This document shows, one piece after another, positions 33,569 through 43,702 of a DNA stretch of 64,000 nt. Source of the stretch: Pelagibacteraceae bacterium AG-345-O09. Lineage in GTDB: Bacteria > Pseudomonadota > Alphaproteobacteria > Pelagibacterales > Pelagibacteraceae. A model generated the notes under the pieces. It was not told the DNA's origin and searched no databases. It saw only the letters and a program-made list of their open reading frames with translations. The stretch lies in assembly GCA_003281725.1 (NCBI GenBank), contig QCBC01000002.1:62001-126000 (forward strand), read 5' to 3'. The position numbers and the translations under genes were made by a program. Position 1 is the stretch's first letter; each line of letters opens with the position of its first letter.

Positions 33569-34212
33569 TTAAATATTTTATCTACTAAATAAAGTCCAAG
33601 TGCAACACAAGGGCCAATTCCAAAAGCAAATAATAAAGTTCCAACTCCGACCGTACCGCCCAAATACCACCCGATACCAACAACAGAAATTTCTAAAGTT
33701 GCTCTTACAGCTGCTATTGGTAAATTTGAAACTTTTTGTAATCCTATCATTAAACCATCTCTTGGACCTGGTCCAAGATTTGATACTAAATATATACCAC
33801 CACCAACACCAACCAAAATTACTGATACTATAGCTAGTATTAGTTGATAAATATAATTGGATGGGGTTGGGACAAATATAATACATATATCAATCATTAA
33901 AGCAATTATCAAAGCATTAAATATGGTTCCCATTCCAGGCCTCTGACCTAAAGGGATCCATAAAATTAAAACCGCAATACTTACTAAAAGAGTTATTATT
34001 CCAATACTTAAATTTACATTTAAGGAGATACCCTGTGCTAAAACACTCCAGGGAGAAGCTCCTGTGAAGGAAACTATTAATAGTCCCTCACCTAAGCCAA
34101 ATAAAGTAAGACCAAAGCATAAAAAAAAGAATGTTGAAAATTTTGGCTTAAAATTGTATGGCTTCTCTGAACTCCAATGTACTTTTGGTATTTTCTTTAT
34201 TTTTAAAAACAT
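33565..34212 (-). CDS. YczE/YitT-like integral membrane protein
   Basis: Multi-TM; GLGEGLLIVSFTGASPWSVLAQG, LGPGPRDGLMIGL. Confidence 0.75.
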   Translation of the reverse strand: MFLKIKKIPKVHWSSEKPYNFKPKFSTFFFLCFGLTLFGLGEGLLIVSFTGASPWSVLAQGISLNVNLSIGIITLLVSIAVLILWIPLGQRPGMGTIFNALIIALMIDICIIFVPTPSNYIYQLILAIVSVILVGVGGGIYLVSNLGPGPRDGLMIGLQKVSNLPIAAVRATLEISVVGIGWYLGGTVGVGTLLFAFGIGPCVALGLYLVDKIFN

Positions 34213-34265
34213 TTATTTATTAAATTATTTCTATTATTGAAAAAGTCTACTAATGTAATTCTTAA

Positions 34266-34946
34266 ATGAGAAAATTAATAGTTGCTTTGTTTCTTATACT
34301 TTACCCCACTATATCCATGGCTCATATGGCTCATTACAATAAATATAACAAACTTGAAATGGAAATATTCAGAAATGGTGAGTTAATTGGATACAATTAT
34401 TATTTTTTTAATAGAAAGGGAGATCAAACTTTAGTTACTAATCAAATAAAATTCAGTGTAAAACTTTTAGGTGCAGTCATTTTTCAAGTGGAAAGTTATG
34501 GAGAAGAAAAATATTTTAAAGATCAATTAATTTCATACAATTCAAAAACTTTACAAAATAATAAAGAAAAATTTGTGAATCTATTATTTAACAACAATAC
34601 TAAAAAATTTGAAATAAAAGGCTCTTCATTCAATGGTGAAACATCTGTTGATAGTATAGTTGGGAATTGGTGGAACCATAAAATTCTACAGGCAGATAGC
34701 CAAATTAGTCCAATTTCAGGAAGTATAAAAAAACAGGTAGTTACTTTTATTGGTAAAAAAAAAATTGATCTTTATGGCAAAACTTATCAAGTAGACCATT
34801 TTACATTAAAATCCAAGGATATGAGTATACCTAAAGATAAAAGACTAGATTTTAATATTTGGTACGATCAAAAAAATTCTACTATTTTAAAAGTCTCATA
34901 TTCGAGAATGGGGGATTGGGAATATCGTCTAAAAAAAATTGAGTAA
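34266..34946 (+). CDS. Secreted DUF6134-like protein
   Basis: Signal peptide MRKLIVALFLILYPTISMA; beta-rich YNKLEMEIFRNGELIGYN. Confidence 0.6.
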   Translation: MRKLIVALFLILYPTISMAHMAHYNKYNKLEMEIFRNGELIGYNYYFFNRKGDQTLVTNQIKFSVKLLGAVIFQVESYGEEKYFKDQLISYNSKTLQNNKEKFVNLLFNNNTKKFEIKGSSFNGETSVDSIVGNWWNHKILQADSQISPISGSIKKQVVTFIGKKKIDLYGKTYQVDHFTLKSKDMSIPKDKRLDFNIWYDQKNSTILKVSYSRMGDWEYRLKKIE

Positions 34947-35918
34947 TTAATTAATTATTTTTTTAAATAAATCTTGTGCACTTATCCATCCAGACTCTAA
35001 TCTAGGTCCAATAAACCAATCAGCACATACTCCTATTTTTTTTTGAGGATCCCAATAACTTCTTATTTTTAATGGTTTAGAATTTGATGAATATTTCCAA
35101 CCATGATTAATACTATAAATTACTTTAGTTTTTTTAACTTTTGTAAGTTTAAAAAATTTATCAATTAAAATTTTTGAGTTTTTTTTTAAATTTTTTTTAT
35201 TTTGATCTATATTTTTGTTTGCCCATTTAAAGGTACTTTGAAGTGTCCATAAATCGTATTTTGATTTGAACCTTTTTTTTGTATTTTCATTACCTGCCCA
35301 ACCTAAGACTGGGTCATCGAAAAGAAAGCTGCTAGGTGATTTTTTATTTTTTTTAATTGCAATCATAACTGTAATATTTGCATCCATTTTTAATTTTCTT
35401 TTTATAAATGTGTTATTTATAAATTTTTCTGAAAGTTTTTTAAGTTGTGGAAAAGGGCATGTTAAAATGACCCCTTTATAAGTTCTTATTTTACCATCAG
35501 TGAATAGTAAAAACCATAATTTATTTTTGTAATAAATTTTTTTGACTTCGCTTTGATAAAAACATTTAACTTTTTTTAAAAGAAATTTGCAAATGTCATT
35601 ATTGCCTTTTTTTCCAATTATTTTAATGTGTTTTTTATTTTCTTTTTTTTTAGAATTTAAGAAAATATGATTACCACTCCATTTTTTCAAAACTTTTATT
35701 TTGATCAATCTATTTGCAAATTTTTTAAATTCTATTGTCTTAGGGGAAAAATATTGTGTTCCATGATCAAAACCAATCTGACCTTTTATTCTTTTAAATG
35801 AAGCTCTACCTCCTGGTCCTCTACCTTTATCATATAAATTAACTTGAAATTTTTTGTTAAGTAAATTTGCAATAGTAGCACCTGAAATGCCAGATCCGAT
35901 TACGCAGTAATCACTCAT
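34947..35918 (-). CDS. FAD-dependent amine-oxidase/renalase-like oxidoreductase
   Basis: CVIGSGISGATIANLLNKKFQVNLYDKGRGPGGRASFKR dinucleotide-binding motif, FDHGTQYFS. Confidence 0.9.
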   Translation of the reverse strand: MSDYCVIGSGISGATIANLLNKKFQVNLYDKGRGPGGRASFKRIKGQIGFDHGTQYFSPKTIEFKKFANRLIKIKVLKKWSGNHIFLNSKKKENKKHIKIIGKKGNNDICKFLLKKVKCFYQSEVKKIYYKNKLWFLLFTDGKIRTYKGVILTCPFPQLKKLSEKFINNTFIKRKLKMDANITVMIAIKKNKKSPSSFLFDDPVLGWAGNENTKKRFKSKYDLWTLQSTFKWANKNIDQNKKNLKKNSKILIDKFFKLTKVKKTKVIYSINHGWKYSSNSKPLKIRSYWDPQKKIGVCADWFIGPRLESGWISAQDLFKKIIN

Positions 35919-37231
35919 TTACCAGCAACAACCATTCCCTCAATCATCATTGTTGGAGAATTAGTTGAGTATTCAAACTCTAAGTCATTTGCTAAAGTTA
36001 GATTTTGAAACATGTCCTTAAAATTACCTGCAATCGTTATCTCGTTTATTGGATGTTTGAATTCTCCATTTTCAATTAAAAATCCAGTTGCACCCACAGA
36101 GTAGTCACCAGTCACAATATTACTTCCGTGTCCTATTGTTTCTGTTATGTATAAACATTTAGGATTAGAATTTATTAAATCTTTATAGCTAATTTTTCCA
36201 TTTTCAAAGTAAAGATTGCTAGTCCCTCCACATCTTCCATTAGATTTAAGGTTTAACTTTCTGCCACTATAGGTATCTATTAAATAATTCTTTAATACCC
36301 CTTGCTCAACTAATTTTAGTGCATTTGTTCTAACACCTTCTGAGTCAAAACTTCTGGAGCCTTGGCCTTTAAATATATCAGGCTTATCAAAAATATTTAC
36401 TGTATCTGAAAAAATTTTTTGATTAATTTTATCTTTTAAAAATGAAGTTCCTCTCGAAATAGCTGAAGCAGATATAGCACTTGCAAAAGTACTTAATATT
36501 CCTTTAGCAATTCTTTTATCAAAGATAATAGTAATCTTTTCACTGCCTATTTTTTTTGGACCAAGTTTTCTAAGGGTGTGTTCTGCAGCTTTTTTTCCTA
36601 GTTCCTCAGCATTCTTTATATCATTTAAGTGACATTTATGTGTATATTCATAGTCTCTCTCCATACTTTTATAATCTTTTGCAACAGCTACACTAGAGGC
36701 TACAAAAGATGAAGATTTAAAACCTTTACAAAAACCATCGCTATTTGCTAAAATAAAATTTGATTTATTTTCTACAAAGCTAGATTCTGTATTTACTATT
36801 TTTTTATCCCTTGAAGCGGCAGCCTCCAGTCTTGTTAAATATTCAGCCTTACTATCATTCTCTAAATGAGTGGCATCATATAAATTAAAATCTTTAACCT
36901 CTTGAGCCAATAGATCCTTATCCGGTAGTGAGTTGAATTCATCCTCTGGAGTATTTTTTGTAGTTTCGATACATTTTTCAATTAATATATTTAAATTATC
37001 TTCTAGCAAATTTGATGATGATATTGATGACTTTTTCTTGCCAATAAATGTCGTAATATCTATTCCAAGATTATCAGATCTGTTTGACTCATCTAGCTTT
37101 TTATTTCTAAAATTTACTGTTTCAGAAATAGAATTACCAACATTAACACTTGTACCCGTAGCCCCTAATTTTTTTGCTAAATCTAAACAATATAATGCTT
37201 TTTTTTCCAGGTATTCCTGATCTTTAACCAT
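35915..37231 (-). CDS. pmbA: TldE/PmbA metalloprotease-family subunit
   Basis: Family resemblance; GVRTNALKLVEQGVLKNYLIDTYSGRKLNLKSNGRCGG; pairs with tldD. Confidence 0.94.
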   Translation of the reverse strand: MVKDQEYLEKKALYCLDLAKKLGATGTSVNVGNSISETVNFRNKKLDESNRSDNLGIDITTFIGKKKSSISSSNLLEDNLNILIEKCIETTKNTPEDEFNSLPDKDLLAQEVKDFNLYDATHLENDSKAEYLTRLEAAASRDKKIVNTESSFVENKSNFILANSDGFCKGFKSSSFVASSVAVAKDYKSMERDYEYTHKCHLNDIKNAEELGKKAAEHTLRKLGPKKIGSEKITIIFDKRIAKGILSTFASAISASAISRGTSFLKDKINQKIFSDTVNIFDKPDIFKGQGSRSFDSEGVRTNALKLVEQGVLKNYLIDTYSGRKLNLKSNGRCGGTSNLYFENGKISYKDLINSNPKCLYITETIGHGSNIVTGDYSVGATGFLIENGEFKHPINEITIAGNFKDMFQNLTLANDLEFEYSTNSPTMMIEGMVVAGK

Positions 37232-38644
37232 TTATAAATTTGTACCACCAACAGTCATTTTATTTATCAAAATTGAAGGCTGGGCTACCCCCACTGGAAC
37301 TCCTTGCCCTGCCTTACCACAAGTACCAATTCCTGGATCTAACATCATATCATTACCAACCATTGAAACTTCTTTTAAAATTGAAGGACCATCACCTATT
37401 AAAGTTGCTCCTTTTATAGGTGAACCAATTTTGCCATTAATAATCTCATAAGCTTCTGTGCAATTAAAAACAAATTTTCCTGAAGTAATATCAACTTGTC
37501 CCCCTCCAAAGCTAACTGCAAAAATACCTCTATCTACAGATTTTATCATTTCATCTTGAGTTTGTTTTCCACTTAGCATCATGGTGTTTCTCATTCTTGG
37601 TAATACGATATGTCTATAGTTTTCTCGTCTACCACTACCTGTTGACCTAGTCTTCATTAATCTTGCATTTAATCTGTCTTGCATAAAGTTTTTTAAAATT
37701 CCATTTTCTATCAGTACAGTTTTTTCTGTTGGTGTGCCTTCATCATCAATTGTAAGACTTCCTCTTCTATTATCTAAAGTTCCATCATCAATTATGGTTA
37801 CACCATCACTCGCAACTTTTTGTCCCATTAAATTATGAAATGCAGAAGTTTTTTTTCTATTGAAATCACCCTCTAAACCATGACCTATTGCTTCATGAAT
37901 TAATATCGCAGGCCAACCTGGACCAAGTACAACTTTCATTTCTCCTGCAGGAGCAGGTTTGCTGTCTAAATTCACTGAAGCTATTCTAAAAGCTTCATCA
38001 CAAACATTTTTCCAATTATCATTTGTCAAATAATCATCGTACGATTGTCTTCCACCAATTCCATAAACACCTGACTCTTTTCTACCATTCTTTTCAAGCA
38101 TTACTGAAACATTGAATCTTACTAAGGGTCTCACATCGGTCAGGGTTTCACCACCAGACCTAATTATTTCTACAGACTTCTGTTCACCACTAAAATTTGC
38201 AGTCACCTGTTGAACATTATTATCTTTTTTTCTTAGGTACTCATTTACTTTATTTAATATCTCTATTTTTGAGTTAAGTGTTTTTTCCTCTATAGGATTA
38301 ATGTTTGTATAATATTTTTTGTTTGATTTAGGAATAGAATAATCATAATTGCCTTTTGCAGATTTTAATGTTGATTTTAAATTTTCAGAGGATTGTTTTA
38401 ACGAATTTTTCGATATTTCGTTAGAATGTGAATAAGCAACAATTTCACCTGAAACTGCTCTAAAGCCAAAACCTAAATCAGAATTATAACTAGATTTTTT
38501 AATCTTGTTGTCATCTAATAAAATACTTTCGGACTTTGAATTTTCTAAATATAATTCTCCATCATCACATTTTTTTAATGTATCTGAGATAATAGTTTCA
38601 GCCTCGTTTCTATTTAAATCAGATTTATCAAAGAAATTAGTCAT
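37232..38644 (-). CDS. tldD: Metalloprotease TldD
   Basis: ILIHEAIGHGLEGDFNRKKTSAF (HExxxH), NARLMKTRSTGSGRRENYRH. Confidence 0.96.
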   Translation of the reverse strand: MTNFFDKSDLNRNEAETIISDTLKKCDDGELYLENSKSESILLDDNKIKKSSYNSDLGFGFRAVSGEIVAYSHSNEISKNSLKQSSENLKSTLKSAKGNYDYSIPKSNKKYYTNINPIEEKTLNSKIEILNKVNEYLRKKDNNVQQVTANFSGEQKSVEIIRSGGETLTDVRPLVRFNVSVMLEKNGRKESGVYGIGGRQSYDDYLTNDNWKNVCDEAFRIASVNLDSKPAPAGEMKVVLGPGWPAILIHEAIGHGLEGDFNRKKTSAFHNLMGQKVASDGVTIIDDGTLDNRRGSLTIDDEGTPTEKTVLIENGILKNFMQDRLNARLMKTRSTGSGRRENYRHIVLPRMRNTMMLSGKQTQDEMIKSVDRGIFAVSFGGGQVDITSGKFVFNCTEAYEIINGKIGSPIKGATLIGDGPSILKEVSMVGNDMMLDPGIGTCGKAGQGVPVGVAQPSILINKMTVGGTNL

Positions 38645-38737
38645 AAATGGTAATACATAGGTTGTTTGAAATAATTTTCAACTAGAGTATTTTACGCATG
38701 TACATAACTTAAGATAGTTAGTAAATAATTGTTAATA

Positions 38738-39085
38738 ATGAAGGTTTATTTTAATAATTCTTGCAAAATTTGTAAGGCTGAAATTGATTTATATAAAAAA
38801 GAAAAGATTCAAGAAATTGAATGGATTGATATTACTAATAATGAATTAGCTAAAAAAGAAACATCAAGAAATAGTAGAGAGCTTTTACGTAGACTTCATA
38901 TTAAAGAAAATGAAAAAGTTATTGAGGGTGCGGAGGCATTTTTAGCATTATGGAAAAAAATGCCAAAATATAAGTTTTTATACAATTTTTTTAAATTACC
39001 GATTATCTTTAATTTATTTTCTTTTGGCTATGAAGTTGTTGCTTTTTTTTTATACCTAAAAAATAAGAAACAATTAAAAAATTAA
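38738..39085 (+). CDS. DCC/DUF393 thiol-disulfide oxidoreductase-like protein
   Basis: YFNNSCKICKAEIDLYKK. Confidence 0.82.
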   Translation: MKVYFNNSCKICKAEIDLYKKEKIQEIEWIDITNNELAKKETSRNSRELLRRLHIKENEKVIEGAEAFLALWKKMPKYKFLYNFFKLPIIFNLFSFGYEVVAFFLYLKNKKQLKN

Positions 39086-39375
39086 TCAAAAAAAAATAAT
39101 AAGAACTGACTCAATAATGATAATGAAGCTATAAACATTATAAGAACAATCGAATACATCAATAAAACAATTTTGTTTTTTTTTCTTCTTAATCTCACAA
39201 AGTCTTTATCATCTAAATCAGAAATATCTCTGTCCCCTACTACAGGATAATCATAACTAAATCTCCACGTGCTATCTCCAAGACGTGAGTCCAAATTATT
39301 AAAAAAAGTAATCCAAGCAAGAATATATTGCAAAACTAAGTAAAGAATTATCAAAAAGATTGAACCAAAAAGCAT
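39082..39375 (-). CDS. Hypothetical protein with two predicted TM segments
   Basis: Intact ORF, hydrophobic ends with a charged central loop. Confidence 0.65.
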   Translation of the reverse strand: MLFGSIFLIILYLVLQYILAWITFFNNLDSRLGDSTWRFSYDYPVVGDRDISDLDDKDFVRLRRKKNKIVLLMYSIVLIMFIASLSLLSQFLLFFFD

Positions 39376-39405
39376 TTTTAGATTGTACCCAATTTAAATA
39401 AAAAT

Positions 39406-40590
39406 TTAATTATTATTTTGTGCTCTTTTTCTAGCTATTAACTGCGTTAAAGAGTCAACCATTGTGTCTGAAGCTTTAAAAATATCTATATTTTTAAACT
39501 CATGTGATAAATTTTTTTCTGGATTTGTTTTATCTTCAATTACGATTCCTTCATCTGGTGAATTATTTTTGATATAAATTAATAACAACCAATCTTCATC
39601 TTCTGACTCATCCCATTTAATAAATATTTCTCCTGTCTCAAATCTTCTATCAATGCATCTAAAAATAGACATATGTCTGGTGATGTGTCTTTTATTAAGT
39701 TGAAAAACTAAACTACTAGCGCCTCTATAAAAACTCTCCAAAGCAAATTCTATTTTTTGTCTTGCAATTGTATATTCTTTTTCTTTTTTTAATAAAGTTT
39801 CTCTATCTTCATTCCCTTGAAGATTAACACCTAACGCTTCTACTCTTTCTTTAATTTTTTGATCTCTAATAATTCTGTATTTTTCTTTTAATTTATCTAT
39901 TCTTTCTTGTAATGCAGAATAATCTTCTCTTTTTTCTCTTAATGAAATTTTTTCAAGTTTTTCCAGCTCTTTAACTTCTCTAATTCTAAATTTTTCTATT
40001 TGTTTATCTAATCTCAATTGCTGTAAAAACTGTTTTTGTTTTTCAGCTTGTTCAATTCTTAGGAGGGCTTGCTCTTTTCTTAAAAAAACCTTTATATCTT
40101 TTGTTCTTTGTTTTTCTAATCTTGCTTCTTCTCTTAAAGCCTGTTCTTTCAATTTTACCTTAAGGACTTCTTCCTTTTTTTTTTCATTTTCTAACCTAAT
40201 TTTTTCTTTTCTTTCATTCTCAATTTTCTCTATTTTAATTCGTCTTTTTTCATCAATCTTTAAAATTTTATAATCTGAAATTGTCTCTGAAATTTTATCG
40301 AAGAAACTCTGGATATATTTCTCTAAATTAAAATTAATCTTAAAATTAAATTGAGGTTTTATAGATAATTGAAATTTAACTAGTTTTAAAGCCAAGCTTT
40401 CTTTTTTAACTTTTTTTGTTATGAAATTAGTTTTTTTTTTTAAAGTTTTAGGTTTTAATTTTTTATTTTTTTTTCTCTTTATTTTTGGTACCTTTTTAAT
40501 CTTTTTTTTGAACTTTTTAGATGACTTGTTTTTATAAACTCTCTTAATAATTTTTTTCTTTTGTTTTAATTTTTTTCGCTTTTTTTTCAT
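39406..40590 (-). CDS. Hypothetical Lys-rich coiled-coil protein with a C-terminal globular domain
   Basis: First ~65 residues are mainly Lys/Arg; long E/K/R/L coiled-coil region; distinct acidic/aromatic C-terminus. Confidence 0.75.
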   Translation of the reverse strand: MKKKRKKLKQKKKIIKRVYKNKSSKKFKKKIKKVPKIKRKKNKKLKPKTLKKKTNFITKKVKKESLALKLVKFQLSIKPQFNFKINFNLEKYIQSFFDKISETISDYKILKIDEKRRIKIEKIENERKEKIRLENEKKKEEVLKVKLKEQALREEARLEKQRTKDIKVFLRKEQALLRIEQAEKQKQFLQQLRLDKQIEKFRIREVKELEKLEKISLREKREDYSALQERIDKLKEKYRIIRDQKIKERVEALGVNLQGNEDRETLLKKEKEYTIARQKIEFALESFYRGASSLVFQLNKRHITRHMSIFRCIDRRFETGEIFIKWDESEDEDWLLLIYIKNNSPDEGIVIEDKTNPEKNLSHEFKNIDIFKASDTMVDSLTQLIARKRAQNNN

Positions 40591-40619
40591 TTTAGAGGAA
40601 ATCAGATTCTATCAATAAT

Positions 40620-41807
40620 TTATTGATAAATATAGTCTCTTGTCATTGGAGTTGAGCTATAATTTTTCGAAAGTTGAAATTGATATACAACTTGATCACC
40701 CCACTTGAAAGCCATCTCACATCCAGCAAGATAAAATTCCCACATTCTAAAAAATCTCTCATCAAACATCTTAATAATTTTTTCCTTATTTTTTATGCAA
40801 TTTTCTTTCCAATGTCTCAAAGTGTGAGAATAATGAAGTCTTAAGACCTCTATATCAGTCACAATCAAGCCTGCTTTTTCTATCGGAGTTGTTACTTCAC
40901 TTAAGCTAGGAGTATACCCTCCTGGAAAAATATATTTAGTTATCCACGGATGAGGATCTCTTGGTGGATTTACTGAACCTATTGTGTGTATTAAAGATAC
41001 TCCATCTTCATTCAAAAGTTTTTCTATTTGTTTAAAAAATTTTTTGTAAAACTTTCTTCCTACATGTTCAAACATCCCAACACTCACTATTCTATCAAAT
41101 TTTTCATTGAGCTCTCTATAATCCATTAGCTTAAACTTTACCTGATTTTCTAAATTTAAATCTTTAGCTTTTTGATTACAGTAATTAAATTGATTTTCAG
41201 ATAAAGTAATCCCAGTAACCTCACAACTTGAAGCTTTGGCAATATCAAATGCTAATGAACCCCAGCCACAACCTATATCTAAAACTTTTTGATTATCTTT
41301 TATATTTAATTTTTTAATTATATGTTGGATCTTATTATTTTGTGCTACTTCTAAAGTATCATTATCATTTTTGAAATATGCACAAGAATACTGTCTTTTA
41401 GAATCTAAAAATAAATCATACAAATCATCAGAGATGTCGTAGTGATGAGATACATTCATCTTTGATTTTTTTATAAAATTAAAATTCGTGAGGTACCTAT
41501 ATGAGCCTCTTAGACGGTTAATTAAATAACTAAAAAAATTCAATTTTTCTCTTCCAAAATTCATTAAAGCTAAATCTAAAAAATCACTAAGAGAACCATT
41601 TTCAATAATTATTTCTCCATTTGTATAGGCCTCACCAAAATATAAGTCTGGGTGAAATAATAATTTATAATTTAGATCCTTTTTTAAGATTTTTAATTTC
41701 ATGGGATTATTTCCAGGTTCTCCAATTATATAATCTTTTGAATTAGCATCAGTCAAAATGAACCCTCCTTTTTTAAAAACCTTGTTTAAAAATCTAGCTA
41801 ATTGCAT
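40620..41807 (-). CDS. cfa: Cyclopropane-fatty-acyl-phospholipid synthase family methyltransferase
   Basis: VSHHYDISDDLYDLFLDSKRQYSCAYF, VLDIGCGWGSLAFDIAK. Confidence 0.95.
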   Translation of the reverse strand: MQLARFLNKVFKKGGFILTDANSKDYIIGEPGNNPMKLKILKKDLNYKLLFHPDLYFGEAYTNGEIIIENGSLSDFLDLALMNFGREKLNFFSYLINRLRGSYRYLTNFNFIKKSKMNVSHHYDISDDLYDLFLDSKRQYSCAYFKNDNDTLEVAQNNKIQHIIKKLNIKDNQKVLDIGCGWGSLAFDIAKASSCEVTGITLSENQFNYCNQKAKDLNLENQVKFKLMDYRELNEKFDRIVSVGMFEHVGRKFYKKFFKQIEKLLNEDGVSLIHTIGSVNPPRDPHPWITKYIFPGGYTPSLSEVTTPIEKAGLIVTDIEVLRLHYSHTLRHWKENCIKNKEKIIKMFDERFFRMWEFYLAGCEMAFKWGDQVVYQFQLSKNYSSTPMTRDYIYQ

Positions 41808-41808
41808 C

Positions 41809-42693
41809 TCAAGCTGCTATTTTAGAATTAAGTTTGAAGTCTAAATTATTTAAATTATCTATTAAATCTTTTTCTTCATTCGCATTAAGAAGTCTTAATG
41901 GAGGTAAAATATTTTCATAAATTTTATTCTCTTTAGAATAAAAGGTATGTAATCCTGAGATCAGGTTGTGCTTATCAAAATTTTTTCTCACCTCACACAA
42001 TTTTTGATTATAAGATTGTTCTTTACCAGAAAAAAAATCATCATAAACTTTTCTAGAAAGTTCAGCTGTTGCATTACAAGTTGCAGTTATTATACCTGAA
42101 CAGCCTAGCTGTAGGCCTTTTAATAGCTTAAGTTCTGAACCAGGAAAAATAGAAAAATTTTCTAATTTTAAACTTTCAAATAGATTATAAGAACTATCTT
42201 TAACACCAACTATCTGATCTGGAAATTTTTTTACAAGCTCCTCAACACATTCTATACTAAATTTATACCCACAAAGCTTCTCAAAATTATAAAGAACAAT
42301 CTTGCACGAAGGGACTGCCTCTATTATTTTTGAGTAAAATTGTATTGCTTCTTTATCACCATAATTGTAATACGCCGGAGGCATAATTAAAAATTTTTTA
42401 AAACTTAATGAAATAGCTACTCTCATAAAATTTATTGTTTCAGTCAACGAGTTTAAGCCTGTACCTATTAAATGCTTGTCCTTATATTTACTGACTGAAA
42501 GATTATTTAGAAGTTTAATTTTTTCTGAAACAGATATTAGTTGAGCCTGACCCGTACTTCCAAATATTGCTGTTCCATGACAACCCTGATCTATGAGCTT
42601 TTCAGCATGTTCTATTGTTTTCTCTATGTTAAGGCTTAAGTCAGAATTAAAAACTGACATTGTAGCTGCAAATATTCCACTTATTTTTGTCAT
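41809..42693 (-). CDS. Dihydrodipicolinate synthase (DapA) family aldolase
   Basis: GTAIFGSTGQAQ, IGVGL-like GTGLNS, PPAYYNYG, VGVKDSSYN. Confidence 0.9.
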   Translation of the reverse strand: MTKISGIFAATMSVFNSDLSLNIEKTIEHAEKLIDQGCHGTAIFGSTGQAQLISVSEKIKLLNNLSVSKYKDKHLIGTGLNSLTETINFMRVAISLSFKKFLIMPPAYYNYGDKEAIQFYSKIIEAVPSCKIVLYNFEKLCGYKFSIECVEELVKKFPDQIVGVKDSSYNLFESLKLENFSIFPGSELKLLKGLQLGCSGIITATCNATAELSRKVYDDFFSGKEQSYNQKLCEVRKNFDKHNLISGLHTFYSKENKIYENILPPLRLLNANEEKDLIDNLNNLDFKLNSKIAA

Positions 42694-42742
42694 AATAAAA
42701 ATTTATATAAAAAATATATCTAGTAAAGTTTATAAATACCAT

Positions 42743-43702
42743 ATGAAAATATTAGCAGTTCAAAATAGAATGGGAATTGGGGATACTATAATCTTTCTTC
42801 CCTTTATTAAGGCTTTATTCAAAAAATATAATTCGCCTATAAGTTTACTTGTGAAAGAAAGTTCAAAGGCTGACCAATATTTACATCAAACAAATTATAT
42901 TGATAAAATTATAACTTTAGAAAGAGATAAAAATAACAATAAGCATAAAGGCTTTATTGGTAGCTTCAATTTAATTAAAGATTTAAAAAAGGAAAATTTT
43001 GAAAAAATTTTTATTTTTAATTCATCTTTAAGATTTAATTTAATTGCTAGATTGTCCGGTATCTCCAAAATTTATCAATATCCATTATTCCAAAAAACTG
43101 ATCAACATATCATTGATACTCCAAAAAAATTTTTTATAGATAAAATAAATTTAAAAGTTACAGGAGATCCTGAAATTCAAATAGATAATTCGATAATCTT
43201 AGACTCAATTAAAAAATTTAACATTAATAAAGATGAAACAAATATACTTTTAGGAATTGGGGGTTCTGGTCCAACTAAAAGAGTTCCATCAAAAATATTT
43301 TTATCTGTAATCGAAAAAATATCAAAAAATAAAGATTGTAAATTTTTTCTTGCTACTGGTAAAAATAATGAAGAGCAAATTATATTGAAAGAAATATTAA
43401 ACTCTAAATTTAAAAATATTTGTTTCCCTTTAGATAATTTTTCAATTAAAGAAACCTTGCCAATTATAAAAAATTGTAATTTATCTATTTGTAACGATAG
43501 TAGCTTTAGTCATTTATCAGCTGCCCTAGGTATAAAAACAATTACTTTAATGGTAGATACTCCTGTAGTTTATGGAAACTATAATTCAAGAATGTTTCCA
43601 ATAATTCCTGACGGAGTCGAAACTGTAAATCACCATACCTATGGAAAAGAAAAAATTAATCCTGAAAAAGTTTACAGGAAAGTTATAGAAATTCTTAATT
43701 AA
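42743..43702 (+). CDS. Glycosyltransferase family 9 (heptosyltransferase-like)
   Basis: VQNRMGIGDTIIFLPFIKAL, LSICNDSSFSHLSAALG; start at 42743 because the longer ORF runs into the opposing gene. Confidence 0.87.
   Translation: MKILAVQNRMGIGDTIIFLPFIKALFKKYNSPISLLVKESSKADQYLHQTNYIDKIITLERDKNNNKHKGFIGSFNLIKDLKKENFEKIFIFNSSLRFNLIARLSGISKIYQYPLFQKTDQHIIDTPKKFFIDKINLKVTGDPEIQIDNSIILDSIKKFNINKDETNILLGIGGSGPTKRVPSKIFLSVIEKISKNKDCKFFLATGKNNEEQIILKEILNSKFKNICFPLDNFSIKETLPIIKNCNLSICNDSSFSHLSAALGIKTITLMVDTPVVYGNYNSRMFPIIPDGVETVNHHTYGKEKINPEKVYRKVIEILN

Noticed and set aside
33578-33886. 102-aa minus ORF overlapping the YczE-like gene in another frame
   Set aside because: Cys/Trp/Tyr-rich shadow translation of a TM-rich gene; no independent start signal.
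42593-42742. N-terminal extension of the GT9 ORF
   Set aside because: Overlaps the 5' end of the DapA-family gene on the opposite strand; MKILAVQNRMGIGD at 42743 is a typical GT9 start.
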